Positions 25,282 through 34,585 of a stretch of 64,000 bases of DNA are shown one piece after another. Numbering within the stretch: the stretch's first letter is position 1; the number at the start of each line of letters is the position of its first letter. The DNA is taken from positions 4,092,001 to 4,156,000 of the forward strand of contig NZ_JAPENY010000001.1 in assembly GCF_026341825.1 (NCBI RefSeq), given 5' to 3'. Made by a program: the position numbers and the translations under genes. Source of the stretch: Streptomyces sp. NBC_00620. Lineage in GTDB: Bacteria > Actinomycetota > Actinomycetes > Streptomycetales > Streptomycetaceae. The notes under the pieces are model-generated. The model worked only from the letters and a program-made list of their open reading frames with translations. It searched no databases and was not told where the DNA came from.

Positions 25282-28200
25282 GTGAACACCGGTACGAGAG
25301 TGGTTCGTTGGCTGCGTGGCAGACGCGTGGGTGTCGTGGTGGTGCTGGCGCTCGCGTTGACCGCGACGGGTGCGTTGCCCGCCGCGCAGGCGGCGCCGGC
25401 CTCGGCGGGTGGGCTGGGGCGGCCGGAGGTTCCGGAGCAGCGGGACAGTGACGTCAGCGCGGTCACCGGCCTGGGGGCGAAGCAGGCTCGTGCGGATGTC
25501 GCCGAGTCCCGGAAGAAGAACAAGGCCCAGGCCGACCGGGCCGCCGCCGAGCAGGACGCGGTCTGGCCCGCGTCCGGGCGGGTCACGGTTGCCATCCCGG
25601 GTACCCGGTCGGGTCGCGCTGCCGTCGAGGCGGGTGGTCTGCCGGTCACGGTCGCCCGCGGCAGTGTGGGGAACGTGGCCTCCGGTGATTCGACGATCCG
25701 GGTGCTGGACCGGAAGGCGACAACGGCCGCCGGAATCAAGGGTGTTGTGTTCACCGCGACGGCTACGAAGCCGGGCCGGGCTCATCTGACGCTGGACTAC
25801 TCGGAGTTCGCCTCGGCCTACGGCGGCGGCTGGTCGGGCCGGCTCGGCCTCATAGCGTTGCCGGCCTGCGCCCTGACCACACCGGAGAAGGCCGCCTGCC
25901 GCACCCGTACACCGCTGGCCTCCGACAACGACGCCGCCGGACAGTCCGTGTCGGCCGACGTTGCGCTCTCCACCGCCTCCTCGGCCACCGTTCTCGCCCT
26001 GGCCGCCACCTCCGAGGCGTCCGCGACCGGTGCCGGCGACTACTCGGCGACCCCGCTGACCTCGTCCTCCACATGGGAGGCGGGCGGTTCGTCCGGCTCG
26101 TTCTCCTGGTCGTACCCGCTGGACACCCCGTCCGCGGCGGTCGGCCCCCAGCCTGACCTGGCGCTGTCGTACGACTCCGGCGGCATCGACGGCCGCACCG
26201 CCTCGACCAACAACCAGTCCACCCAGGTCGGCGAGGGCTTCGACCTCTCGTCCGCGTCCTACGTCGAGCGCTCCTACGGCTCGTGCGACGAGGACGGCCA
26301 GGACGGCAAGTCCGACCTGTGCTGGAAGTACGACAACGCCTCCCTCGTCCTCAACGGCAAGTCCACCGAACTGGTCAAGGACGACACCAGCGGCGAGTGG
26401 CGGCTGAAGGCCGACGACGCCTCCACCGTCACCCACTCCACCGGTGCCGACAACGGCGACGGCGACGGCGAGACCTGGACCGTCGTCACCGGCGAAGGCA
26501 CCAAGTACGTCTTCGGCCTGAACAAGCTGCCCGGCGCCGGCACCGAGCGCACCGAATCGGTGTGGACCGTGCCGGTCTACGGCGACGACTCCGGCGAACC
26601 CGGCTACGACCAGGGCACCGCCTTCGCCAACCGCTCAACTGTCCAGGCCTGGCGCTGGAACCTCGACTATGCCGAGGACCTCAACGGCAACGCCATGTCG
26701 TACTGGTACACGCCCGAGACCAACTACTACGGGAAGAACGGCGGAACCACCGCCACCACCGAGTACGACCGTGGCGGCTACCTCAACAAGATCCTCTACG
26801 GGCAGCGCGCGGACACCCTGTTCACCGGAGTTACCTCCGACAAGGTCACCTTCACTTACAACGAGCGCTGCACCGCCGCCGACTGCTCCGACCTGACGGA
26901 CGCCACGTCCGACAACTGGCCCGACGTCCCCTCCGACTCGATCTGCAAGAAGGACGCGGACTGCGATGTGCGGGGTCCGTTCTTCTTCACTCGCAAGCGG
27001 CTCACTCAGGTCGACACCTACGCCTGGTCGGCGGCCACGAGTGCCTTCACCGCCGTGGACACCTGGGCGTTCACGCAGGAGTTCCTGGACGGCGGTGACA
27101 TCGGGGACACCAGTGACCAGACGCTGACGCTGAAGAGCATCCGGCACACGGGCAAGAACGGCACCGACATCGCGCTGCCGCCGGTGGCCTTCACGTACCA
27201 GATGCGCAAGAACCGGGTCGACGCCACCGACAACATCCTGCCGCTGCGGCGCCCGCGCATCGAGAGCGTCACTTCGGAGACCGGTGCGATCACCCGGGTC
27301 ACCCTCTCCGAGCCGGAGTGTGTGCGCGGATCGAACATGCCGAGCGCCGCCGACACGAACACCAAGTCCTGCTATCCGCAGTTCTGGAACATCAACGGGG
27401 CGGAGAACGCCTCGATCGACTGGTTCCACAAGTACCGGGTCCTCGCGGTCAACACCTCCGACCCGACCGGCAAGAACGACGCCGTGGAGAACCAGTACTC
27501 CTACTCCGCGCCCGCCTGGCACTACAACGACAACCCCTTCACCCCCGCCGACGAGCGCACCTGGTCCATCTGGCGTGGCTACGGCCAGGTGACCGCGACC
27601 AAGGGCGTGGGCAGCAACCAGACCAAGACCGTCTCGGTCTACCTCCAGGGAATGAACGGCGACCGGCTGCTCAAGGCGGACGGCACCCTGGACGCGGACG
27701 CCCGCCGCTCCGCCACCGTCGCCGGGGTGGACGTCAGCGGCCTCGACGTCGCCGACCAGACCGACAGCGACACCTACGCGGGCGTGCTGCGCGAGAAGAT
27801 CACCTACGACGGGTCGACGCCGGTGAGCGTCACGGTCAGTGATCCCTGGTCGAAGAAGACCGCCACGCAGCACAAGTCGTACGCGGACACCGAGGCGTAC
27901 TACGTCCGCGTCGGCAAGTCGTACACCCACACCTATCTGACCGCCTCGTCGAGCTGGCGCACCCGCACCAGCGCCACCACCTACGACGACTACGGCATGG
28001 CCGCCGCCGTCGACGACACCGGCGACACCGCCAAGTCCGGCGACGAGACCTGCACCCGCACCTGGTACGCCCGCAACGCCGACCTCGGCCTCACCGCCCT
28101 GGTCTCCCGCAGCAGGGTCGTCGCCCGGCCCTGCTCGGTCGCCGAGACCTCACTGTCCCTGCCGACGAGCTTTGCCACCCGGGGAGACGTGCTCTCCGAC

Positions 28201-31200
28201 ACGGCGACCGTCTACGACAACGCCTCGACCACGGCGTGGAGTTCGGCCCAGACCCCGACCCTGGGCCTCGCCACCTGGAAGGGCCGCGCGTCCGCCTACC
28301 CGGCCACGGCGACCGGCGGTGAACGCCACCCCACTTCCTGGCAGACGCTCAGCAAGACCACGTTCGACACGGCGACGACGAAGCTCGGCCGCCCCCTGTC
28401 CGTCACCGACGCCGCGGGGGCCACCACCACCGCGGCCTACACCCCGACCAACGCGGGTCCGCTGACCCGGATCGTCACCACCAACCCCAAGAGCCAGAAG
28501 AGCTACACCTACCTGGACCCGGCGCGCGGTTCCACGACCCAGGTCTACGACGTCAACACCAAGCTGACGGAGACGTCGTACGACGCGCTGGGCCGGGTCA
28601 CCGCGGTCTGGCTGCCCAACCGCTCCCACTCGTCGTCGCAGGCCGCGAACTACACGTACGCCTACTCGGTCACCAGCGGCGCCCCCTCCTGGACGTCCAC
28701 GTCGACCCTCAAGGCGGACGGCGACACCTACAACACCACCTACAGCATCTACGACGCGCTGCTGCGTCCCCTGCAGACGCAGTCCCCGACCCCGCTCGGC
28801 GGCCGGATGCTGACCGACACGCGCTACGACAGCCGGGGCCTGGCCTACGAGTCGTACGCCCAGATCTTCGACCAGGACAAGACTCCGAACGGCGCCTACA
28901 CCCGCGCCGAGTACGGCGAGGCCGCCCAGCAGACCGCCACCGCCTACGACGGCGCCGAACGGGCCACCAGCAGCACCCTCTACATCTACGGCGTCAAGCG
29001 CTGGGCCACGACGACCGGTTACACCGGCGACTCCACCGCCACCGCCGCCCTGGCAGGCGGTTCGGCGACCCGCGTGATCACCGACGCGCTGGGCCGCACC
29101 ACCGAGCGGCGCGAGTACTCCGGCACCTCGCCGGCCGACGCCGGCTACGGCTCCGGCACCGGAGTCCCGTACACCTCGACGTCGTTCACCTACTCACCGG
29201 ACGGCAAGGAGTCCACGGTCACCGGACCCGACCGCGCCGTCTGGTCCTACACCTACGACCTGTACGGCCGCAAGGTCACCTCGACCGACCCGGACAAGGG
29301 AAAGACCACCACCGGCTACACCGCCACCGATGAGGTCTCCTGGATCAAGGACGCGGCCGGACGCGTCATCATCTCCGCCTACGACACACTCGGCCGGGTC
29401 TCCGGCACCTGGAGCGCGCCGGCCACGGCCGACCTGACCTCCACCACCGAGGAGCAGGTCGCCGCCAACCAGCTCACCGGCTACACCTACGACACCCTGG
29501 CCAAGGGACAGCTCGACACCGCAGTGCGCTACGTGGGCGGCAGCGGCACCACCGGCACGTCGTACACCAAGAAGGTCACCGCCTACGACGCCCTGTACCG
29601 CGCCACCGGATCCCAGCTGACGCTGCCCGCGGGCGACGCACTGGTGAGCTCCGGCGCACTCCCGTCCGCCACGCTGGACTTCTCGTCGTCCTACAACATC
29701 GACGGCACCCGGGAGTACACCAAGGAACCCGCCGTCGGCGGTCTCGCCGCCGAGCAGATCACGACCAAGTACAACGACGTGGGGCTGCCCACCACCGTGT
29801 CCGGCGAGAGCGGTTACCTGCTGGGCAGCAGCTACTCGGCGCTCGGCCAGACCGAGCAGCTGACGCTGGGCACCTCCGCCGCCACCGGCACCAAGAAGGC
29901 GTACCTCACCAACGCCTACGAGGAGGGCACCGGGCTCCTCAAGCAGTCCGTGGTCACCGACCAGACGCACGGCTACGAGCTCCAGGAGCTCAACTACACC
30001 TACGACGACGCCGGCAACGTCACCGCCATCACCGACCCCACCACCCTCGGCGGCACCTCGGCGGCGGACAACCAGTGCTTCGCCTACGACGGTTACCGAC
30101 GGCTGACCGAGGCGTGGACCCCGAAGACCGCCGACTGCTCGACCGCGGGCCGCACCACCGCGAACCTCGGCGGCGCGAGCCCGTACTGGACCTCGTACAC
30201 GTACCAGGACTCCGGTGTCCGTGCTTCCGAGACCACCCACACCACCAGCGCCGACACCAAGAAGACGTACTGCTACGGCAGTTCACAGCTCCACACCCTG
30301 ACGGCCGTGACGACAGCGGCCTCCTGCACGGGCGTCACCCCCACGTACGTCTACGACGCCACCGGCAACACCACCACCCGCCCCGACGGGACCGCTTCCC
30401 AGTCGCTGGCCTGGAACGAGGAGGGCGACCTCGGCAAACTCGTCGAGGGCAGCAGCACCACCGGCTACGTCTACGACACCGACGGCAATCTCCTCATCAA
30501 GCGCAACGCCGCGGGGGAGACCGTCCTCTATCTCGGCACCACCGAGGTCCACCTCGACACCAGCACCAGCACCACCAAGTACTGGGCCCAGCGCTACTAC
30601 AGCGCAGGCGACTCCACGATCGCGCTGCGCAGCAACAAGTCCGGGACCAACACCCTGACCTGGATCGCCGCCGACCGGCACGGCACCTCCGCGCTGGCGG
30701 TCGAGGCGACCACGCAGGCCGTCACCAAGCGCTACACCACGCCGTTCGGCTCCACGCGTTCCGGTGGCACCGGGACCTGGACCGACGACAAGGGCTTCCT
30801 CGGCAAGACCGCCGACGCGAGCACGGGGCTGACCCACGTCGGCGCCCGCGAGTACGACCCGACCATAGGCCGCTTCGTCAGTGTCGACCCGGTCCTCAGC
30901 ACGGATCAGGCCCAGTCCCTCAACGGCTACACCTACGCCAACGGCAACCCCGTCACTCAGTCCGACCCGACCGGCCTCGAGTCCTGCTACCCCCACTTCT
31001 GCTCGGGCAGCAACGGCACGTACGGCACGTACAAGCCGGAGAACGACCCGGAGTCCGACAGCTACGACGGGTCCAGCCACGACGGCGACGACGACAGCAC
31101 CCCCGTGCCGGCGGCGGTCGGCGGCGACAGGACCACGCGGCACAACCAGGCGCGGGACGCCGCCATCGTGATCATCAAGATGCAGGTCAAGAAGCTGGGC

Positions 31201-31818
31201 ATCAAGAACTTCACGATCGACACGAAGATGCAGGTTCCGGGCGCGAGCAAGAAGTGCATGAAGAATCCCGCGGGGCCGTGCAACAAGGGGCTGCCGGACA
31301 TCGTCGGATACGACCCCAACCACGACGTGTACTACGTCTGGGAGGTGAAGTCGGCGGGTGTGGCAGGGAAGGCCGTTCCAGAAGCGAACTGGTACGTGGG
31401 CAAGATGCGCGCGAACGGTGACAAGGCAGTGCTGGGCTGGACCATCGGAGGCCCCTACCCCGTTCCCAACGGGGACCAGGTGATCGGCCCGGAGCCGGGC
31501 GCCATCATCTACGGCAAGCCCAACGACAAGAAGTTCAAGCGCGTCCTGAGTTCCAGCCCCACGGCTGTGGTCCAGCAGCAGTCCGCGCAGCCCACCCCAT
31601 CGCCCACCCCGGGTCCGGGTCCCGGTCCTTACCCCGGGACCATCGACCAGCCGGGTCTGGGCATCGTGCCGCAGGCGACGGACGGGGTGAACCAGTGGCC
31701 ACTGCTGGTGCCGATCGTGCTTGTCGGTCTGCCCTTCATCGCTCCGGAGGCGGGCGCGGCAGCGGGCGGGGCGATCACCGTGGGCGTCGCCGCTACGCTC
31801 TTCGAACTGGCGGCGTGA
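25282..31818 (+). CDS. Rhs/YD-repeat polymorphic toxin with PD-(D/E)xK-like tip
   Basis: A 2,178-residue secreted Rhs protein. Signal peptide ~1-38 (VGVVVVLALALTATGALPAA). The central ~1,500 residues contain YD-type repeats ('YDALGRVTAVWLPN', 'YDLYGRKVTSTDPDKG', 'YDTLGRVSGTW') that form the cocoon-like shell. The Rhs-associated core is at ~1,850-1,905 ('GAREYDPTIGRFVSVDPV' through 'NPVTQSDPTGLE'). The variable tip starts at ~1,910 and shows a nuclease-like PD-(D/E)xK pattern: Asp2006 in 'GLPDIVGYD', Glu2021 and Lys2023 in 'YVWEVKSAG'. Unusually, the tip continues into a Pro-rich linker and a hydrophobic C-terminus (LLVPIVLVGLPFIAP...TLFELAA). The GTG at 25282 follows GGGGG. Two immunity-like genes follow. 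Confidence 0.87.
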   Translation: MNTGTRVVRWLRGRRVGVVVVLALALTATGALPAAQAAPASAGGLGRPEVPEQRDSDVSAVTGLGAKQARADVAESRKKNKAQADRAAAEQDAVWPASGRVTVAIPGTRSGRAAVEAGGLPVTVARGSVGNVASGDSTIRVLDRKATTAAGIKGVVFTATATKPGRAHLTLDYSEFASAYGGGWSGRLGLIALPACALTTPEKAACRTRTPLASDNDAAGQSVSADVALSTASSATVLALAATSEASATGAGDYSATPLTSSSTWEAGGSSGSFSWSYPLDTPSAAVGPQPDLALSYDSGGIDGRTASTNNQSTQVGEGFDLSSASYVERSYGSCDEDGQDGKSDLCWKYDNASLVLNGKSTELVKDDTSGEWRLKADDASTVTHSTGADNGDGDGETWTVVTGEGTKYVFGLNKLPGAGTERTESVWTVPVYGDDSGEPGYDQGTAFANRSTVQAWRWNLDYAEDLNGNAMSYWYTPETNYYGKNGGTTATTEYDRGGYLNKILYGQRADTLFTGVTSDKVTFTYNERCTAADCSDLTDATSDNWPDVPSDSICKKDADCDVRGPFFFTRKRLTQVDTYAWSAATSAFTAVDTWAFTQEFLDGGDIGDTSDQTLTLKSIRHTGKNGTDIALPPVAFTYQMRKNRVDATDNILPLRRPRIESVTSETGAITRVTLSEPECVRGSNMPSAADTNTKSCYPQFWNINGAENASIDWFHKYRVLAVNTSDPTGKNDAVENQYSYSAPAWHYNDNPFTPADERTWSIWRGYGQVTATKGVGSNQTKTVSVYLQGMNGDRLLKADGTLDADARRSATVAGVDVSGLDVADQTDSDTYAGVLREKITYDGSTPVSVTVSDPWSKKTATQHKSYADTEAYYVRVGKSYTHTYLTASSSWRTRTSATTYDDYGMAAAVDDTGDTAKSGDETCTRTWYARNADLGLTALVSRSRVVARPCSVAETSLSLPTSFATRGDVLSDTATVYDNASTTAWSSAQTPTLGLATWKGRASAYPATATGGERHPTSWQTLSKTTFDTATTKLGRPLSVTDAAGATTTAAYTPTNAGPLTRIVTTNPKSQKSYTYLDPARGSTTQVYDVNTKLTETSYDALGRVTAVWLPNRSHSSSQAANYTYAYSVTSGAPSWTSTSTLKADGDTYNTTYSIYDALLRPLQTQSPTPLGGRMLTDTRYDSRGLAYESYAQIFDQDKTPNGAYTRAEYGEAAQQTATAYDGAERATSSTLYIYGVKRWATTTGYTGDSTATAALAGGSATRVITDALGRTTERREYSGTSPADAGYGSGTGVPYTSTSFTYSPDGKESTVTGPDRAVWSYTYDLYGRKVTSTDPDKGKTTTGYTATDEVSWIKDAAGRVIISAYDTLGRVSGTWSAPATADLTSTTEEQVAANQLTGYTYDTLAKGQLDTAVRYVGGSGTTGTSYTKKVTAYDALYRATGSQLTLPAGDALVSSGALPSATLDFSSSYNIDGTREYTKEPAVGGLAAEQITTKYNDVGLPTTVSGESGYLLGSSYSALGQTEQLTLGTSAATGTKKAYLTNAYEEGTGLLKQSVVTDQTHGYELQELNYTYDDAGNVTAITDPTTLGGTSAADNQCFAYDGYRRLTEAWTPKTADCSTAGRTTANLGGASPYWTSYTYQDSGVRASETTHTTSADTKKTYCYGSSQLHTLTAVTTAASCTGVTPTYVYDATGNTTTRPDGTASQSLAWNEEGDLGKLVEGSSTTGYVYDTDGNLLIKRNAAGETVLYLGTTEVHLDTSTSTTKYWAQRYYSAGDSTIALRSNKSGTNTLTWIAADRHGTSALAVEATTQAVTKRYTTPFGSTRSGGTGTWTDDKGFLGKTADASTGLTHVGAREYDPTIGRFVSVDPVLSTDQAQSLNGYTYANGNPVTQSDPTGLESCYPHFCSGSNGTYGTYKPENDPESDSYDGSSHDGDDDSTPVPAAVGGDRTTRHNQARDAAIVIIKMQVKKLGIKNFTIDTKMQVPGASKKCMKNPAGPCNKGLPDIVGYDPNHDVYYVWEVKSAGVAGKAVPEANWYVGKMRANGDKAVLGWTIGGPYPVPNGDQVIGPEPGAIIYGKPNDKKFKRVLSSSPTAVVQQQSAQPTPSPTPGPGPGPYPGTIDQPGLGIVPQATDGVNQWPLLVPIVLVGLPFIAPEAGAAAGGAITVGVAATLFELAA

Positions 31819-31839
31819 GCAGGAAGGCAGGCAGCGGAC

Positions 31840-32478
31840 ATGAACCCACTGGACACCCTCATCCGGGAGCACGTGGTTCCCGTGATGAAGGCAGCCGGTT
31901 TCGCCAAGAAGGGGCGGACCTTCCGGCTGGCCGCACCCAACGGCGATCACCTGTTCATGCAGGTCTGGCCGGAGGCCGTCGACCCAGAGAAGTACGTCTT
32001 CGACGTGTTCTTCTCGGTCGTACCGCTGCCGCAATGGGCATTCCTGAACCGGGAGTACGCGAATCCGCCGACGCCCGACGCCAGCGGTGCCCTGGCGAAG
32101 TACGAGGTGATTCCGCCGGCGGGGGTCGCTCACCAGCCCGACTCGGAGATGCCGTTCAGGTCCCGGTGGGCGTTCTCGGAGCCGGAGACGCGTGAGGGCT
32201 GCGGGCGAGAACTGGCCCGCGCCCTCACGGAGGTGGCCCTCCCGCGGACGGTGCCCCTGCTGGACCGCAGGACCCTGCTGGCGGAGACACGCACCAACCC
32301 GAACGACGGCCTCCTGCGGCTCAAGAACGCGACCGTCAGCGAGATCGTGCTGCGCGTGGACGACGACCCGGTCGCGGATGTGGCGGCCCTGGTGGACAAG
32401 GCCGAGGCCGACGGGGAGTTTCCGCCTTTCGTCGCCTGGGCGCGCGAGCGGCTTGCCCGGCGTGCGGCCGGCGCGTAG
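31840..32478 (+). CDS. DUF4304-like protein, candidate immunity to the Rhs tip
   Basis: A 212-residue cytosolic protein starting 21 bp after the Rhs stop with an AGGAAGG ribosome site. The N-terminus 'LDTLIREHVVPVMKAAGFAKKGRTFRL' is the characteristic opening of DUF4304 proteins, followed by an aromatic-rich beta sheet ('YVFDVFFSVVPLPQW'). Proteins of this family are frequently placed directly after polymorphic toxins. Position immediately after the toxin tip makes it the first choice as cognate immunity protein, but this is inference from context. Confidence 0.72.
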   Translation: MNPLDTLIREHVVPVMKAAGFAKKGRTFRLAAPNGDHLFMQVWPEAVDPEKYVFDVFFSVVPLPQWAFLNREYANPPTPDASGALAKYEVIPPAGVAHQPDSEMPFRSRWAFSEPETREGCGRELARALTEVALPRTVPLLDRRTLLAETRTNPNDGLLRLKNATVSEIVLRVDDDPVADVAALVDKAEADGEFPPFVAWARERLARRAAGA

Positions 32479-32511
32479 GCGTTCAGGCGTTCAGGCGGAG
32501 GAAGAGGACGC

Positions 32512-33012
32512 ATGGGGTTCTGGGGTTCGTTCGTCGTGTGCCGGAGTGAGACTCCGCTCGACGAGTTGTCGGCCGTCGTCGAACGTCACGACGGTATCGA
32601 GGAGCACTGGCGGCGGGCCGACGGCTGGCAAGTCGGCCAGTACCCGGGCCCCGAGCTCGCGGACGATGCTCCCGCGCTGCTCGCCGAACTGGTCGAGGAG
32701 ACGGGGGCACCGGCCCTGACCGGCTTCGTGCTGGACAGCGACGCGGTCCACGTGGAGGGCTTCTCGGTGGCCGGCGGGCACTGGAAGGCCTGCCTCGCGC
32801 GCGAGGCGACCGAGGCCTACTGCGAGGACGACGACGAGGACTTCGACGCCGAGTTCCCGTCCCCGGAGGCGGCCGCACGCGCCGCGGCCGCCTGGGCGAG
32901 CGCGGCGGGCCGCACGCCGGACATGCCGGGACTCGCCGAGGTCTTCGCCGAGGAGGACTCGGACTTCGCGGAGGAACTGTTCTTCCGGCTCCTCGACAAG
33001 CTGGGCATGTGA
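32512..33012 (+). CDS. Acidic hypothetical protein in the Rhs immunity array
   Basis: A 166-residue, strongly acidic cytosolic protein starting 'MGFWGSFVVCRSETPLDEL', 33 bp after the preceding gene and with a GGAGGAAGAGG ribosome site. The middle holds 'CEDDDEDFDAEF' and the C-terminus 'VFAEEDSDFAEELFFRLLDKLG'. The family is widespread in Streptomyces but I know no function. Its place in the toxin locus suggests an orphan or second immunity protein. Confidence 0.65.
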   Translation: MGFWGSFVVCRSETPLDELSAVVERHDGIEEHWRRADGWQVGQYPGPELADDAPALLAELVEETGAPALTGFVLDSDAVHVEGFSVAGGHWKACLAREATEAYCEDDDEDFDAEFPSPEAAARAAAAWASAAGRTPDMPGLAEVFAEEDSDFAEELFFRLLDKLGM

Positions 33013-33020
33013 CGGCCGGC

Positions 33021-33164
33021 GGTCAACCCCAACTGGTCCCGAGGAACAACGGTTTCGCGATCGAGGTGATCGATCGTCCCGCCTCGGGAGACGCGGCCGG
33101 TGCGCTTCCGGAGACGGTGGGGCGGATCAGGGTGGGGGACTTCGCGGAGTCCTTCACTTCATGA
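33021..33164 (+). pseudogene. Possible remnant of an immunity-like gene
   Basis: The stretch between two genes keeps an open frame ending at a TGA (33162-33164) that reads sensible protein: 'NNGFAIEVIDRP', then 'ETVGRIRVGDFAESFTS'. The 'GRIRVGDFAESF' string resembles a motif of immunity-like proteins in actinobacterial toxin loci, but there is no convincing start codon and the usual C-terminal part is absent. I read it as a decayed gene fragment; the alternative is ordinary intergenic sequence that happens to be open. Confidence 0.35.
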
Positions 33165-33210
33165 CCATCACGTTCCGTGTGGTGATCCTCAACTGATGAA
33201 CGGGGAACGG

Positions 33211-33693
33211 GTGAGCGAGCACCGAGAACAGCCAGGCGCGAAGCGCGGTAGCGCCTGGCTGTGGGCGGCCTTGCGTCGGGCGGCCTTGCGGCGGGTGACC
33301 TTGTGGCGGGTGGCGGTACCCGCCGTCGCAGTCCTTCTGGTGTCCGGCTGCTACGCATCGACGGACTACGGGCGGTATCCGGAAGGAAAGCTGGTCCAGA
33401 ACGCCGTCCTGGTGCGCACCTGGGCGGGCGAGGGAGCCGAGCTGGCGTTGAAGGAGAACAAGGTCTTCTCTGCGGCCGGCCTGACCCTCAAATACTTCTC
33501 CTGCCCCGCGGACGGACTTCGGAATAAGTCCGGTGACGGCACGTGGAGTTCCATCGACGACGGTGACTCCACCTCCGTGCTGATCCGTTTCGAGGACGGC
33601 TGCACGGCCACCATGTGGACCGGCGAATCCGAAGGCAAGACAGTCCTCTGGGCCACGACGGAGGACGAGAACCAGGTGCTGACCCTCAAGTGA
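33211..33693 (+). CDS. Small lipoprotein at the end of the Rhs locus
   Basis: A ~160-residue protein with an Arg-rich N-terminus, a hydrophobic segment 'VAVPAVAVLLVSGC' ending in a lipobox Cys, and a small beta-rich mature domain with two more Cys ('YFSCPADGL', 'FEDGCTATMW'). The GTG at 33211 has a GGGG ribosome site five bases upstream; the ATG at 33196 is the alternative and lacks one. I recognise no family. A hairpin follows directly after the stop. Confidence 0.6.
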   Translation: MSEHREQPGAKRGSAWLWAALRRAALRRVTLWRVAVPAVAVLLVSGCYASTDYGRYPEGKLVQNAVLVRTWAGEGAELALKENKVFSAAGLTLKYFSCPADGLRNKSGDGTWSSIDDGDSTSVLIRFEDGCTATMWTGESEGKTVLWATTEDENQVLTLK

Positions 33694-33694
33694 C

Positions 33695-33718
33695 GGCGTG
33701 ATTCGTGTGGTTCACGCC
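33695..33718. terminator. Hairpin after the lipoprotein gene
   Basis: A 7-bp stem GGCGTGA (33695-33701) pairs with TCACGCC (33712-33718) directly after the stop. It lies between convergent genes and is weaker than the other terminators here. Confidence 0.5.
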
Positions 33719-33730
33719 GGCTGCCGTCGG

Positions 33731-34327
33731 TCAGCTCGGCAACCGCAGTCCCGCGATGAGGAGTTCGACCAGTCGGCGGGCGTCGTACTGGGGGTCGCTG
33801 TCCGCGCCGATGCAGAGGTTTCCGACGCCGCGCATGAGCTCGTAGGCCTTCAGGTCGGAGCGGATCTCGCCGGAATCGGCTGCGGCGTCCAGTAGTTGGG
33901 TGCACACGGGCACGAGGCGGTCGAGGAAGTACGCGTGCAGCGTGTCGAAGCCTGGGCTGTCGGACTGCAGTACGCCGGCGAGTCCGTGCTTGGTGACCAG
34001 GAAATCGACGAAGAGGTTGATCCACTGGCCCAGTGCGGCGTGCGGCGTCGCGCTGGTCGCCAGTAGGGCGGGACCGGCCTCGGCGCAGGCTTCGACCTGG
34101 TGCCGGTAGACGGCGATGATCAGATCCGCCCGCGTCGGGAAGTGGCGGTAGATCGTGCCGAGGCCGACGCCGGCCTTGGCCGCGATGTCGCGTACCGGTG
34201 CTTCCACGCCCGAGGTGACGAAGACCGCGGCGGCCGCGTCGAGCAGGGTCTCCTTGTTGCGCCGGGCGTCCGCCCGCTTGGGCTGGGCCGCGCGCCCCGC
34301 GCCCGCACTCTCATCGCTGTCGCTCAC
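33731..34327 (-). CDS. TetR-family regulator of the AKR/LLM pair
   Basis: A 198-residue TetR repressor. The HTH is 'VRDIAAKAGVGLGTIYRHFPTRADLI'; the C-terminal ligand/dimer domain includes 'HAYFLDRLVPVCTQLLDAAADSG' and 'GVGNLCIGADSD', typical of the TetR group that controls aldo-keto reductases. The GTG at 34327 follows GGAGGGAG at 7 nt; the frame is open to 34510 but that part is built of 22-bp repeats and operator DNA. It is divergent from an aldo-keto reductase and an LLM-class enzyme, with two palindromes in between that should be its operators. Confidence 0.85.
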   Translation of the reverse strand: MSDSDESAGAGRAAQPKRADARRNKETLLDAAAAVFVTSGVEAPVRDIAAKAGVGLGTIYRHFPTRADLIIAVYRHQVEACAEAGPALLATSATPHAALGQWINLFVDFLVTKHGLAGVLQSDSPGFDTLHAYFLDRLVPVCTQLLDAAADSGEIRSDLKAYELMRGVGNLCIGADSDPQYDARRLVELLIAGLRLPS

Positions 34328-34351
34328 CGCGCCACTCCCTCCGCCACTGAT

Positions 34352-34417
34352 GCGTGCCGAACCCGCCACTGAGACCTGCCGAACCCGCCATCGAGGCGTG
34401 CCGAACCCGCCGCCGAG
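34352..34417. repeat. Three tandem 22-bp units
   Basis: GCGTGCCGAACCCGCC-type units lie at 34352-34373, 34374-34395 and 34396-34417, between the tetR start and its operators. They lengthen the 5' leader of the tetR transcript. Confidence 0.75.
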
Positions 34418-34427
34418 GCTTGCTAAC

Positions 34428-34468
34428 CGGAACAGTGTTCCGTATCGTCGTTCCGGAACGAGGTTCCG
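34428..34468. promoter_or_regulatory. Double TetR operator
   Basis: CGGAACAGTGTTCCG (34428-34442) and CGGAACGAGGTTCCG (34454-34468) share the form CGGAAC-N3-GTTCCG; a third palindrome, CGTTCCGGAACG, overlaps the second from the left (34449-34460). They lie between the divergent tetR and reductase genes. Confidence 0.75.
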
Positions 34469-34585
34469 TTTGCTCATGATGCCAGAGCACGGGCCCGGCG
34501 GCCAAGCCATGCACTGCCGTCACGCTCCATCCAGGCCTCATCCATGCCTCATCCGCGCGTCACCCCGCCATGGAGGAACACAGTC

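Noticed and set aside
22218..25754. A 1,178-codon minus-strand frame opposite the LamG gene
   Set aside because: A shadow frame rich in Arg/Gly/His with no recognisable domain.
34428..34468. Additional KstR boxes
   Set aside because: These palindromes have a 3-nt rather than 2-nt centre between AAC and GTT and lack the outer T/A, so they belong to the local TetR.
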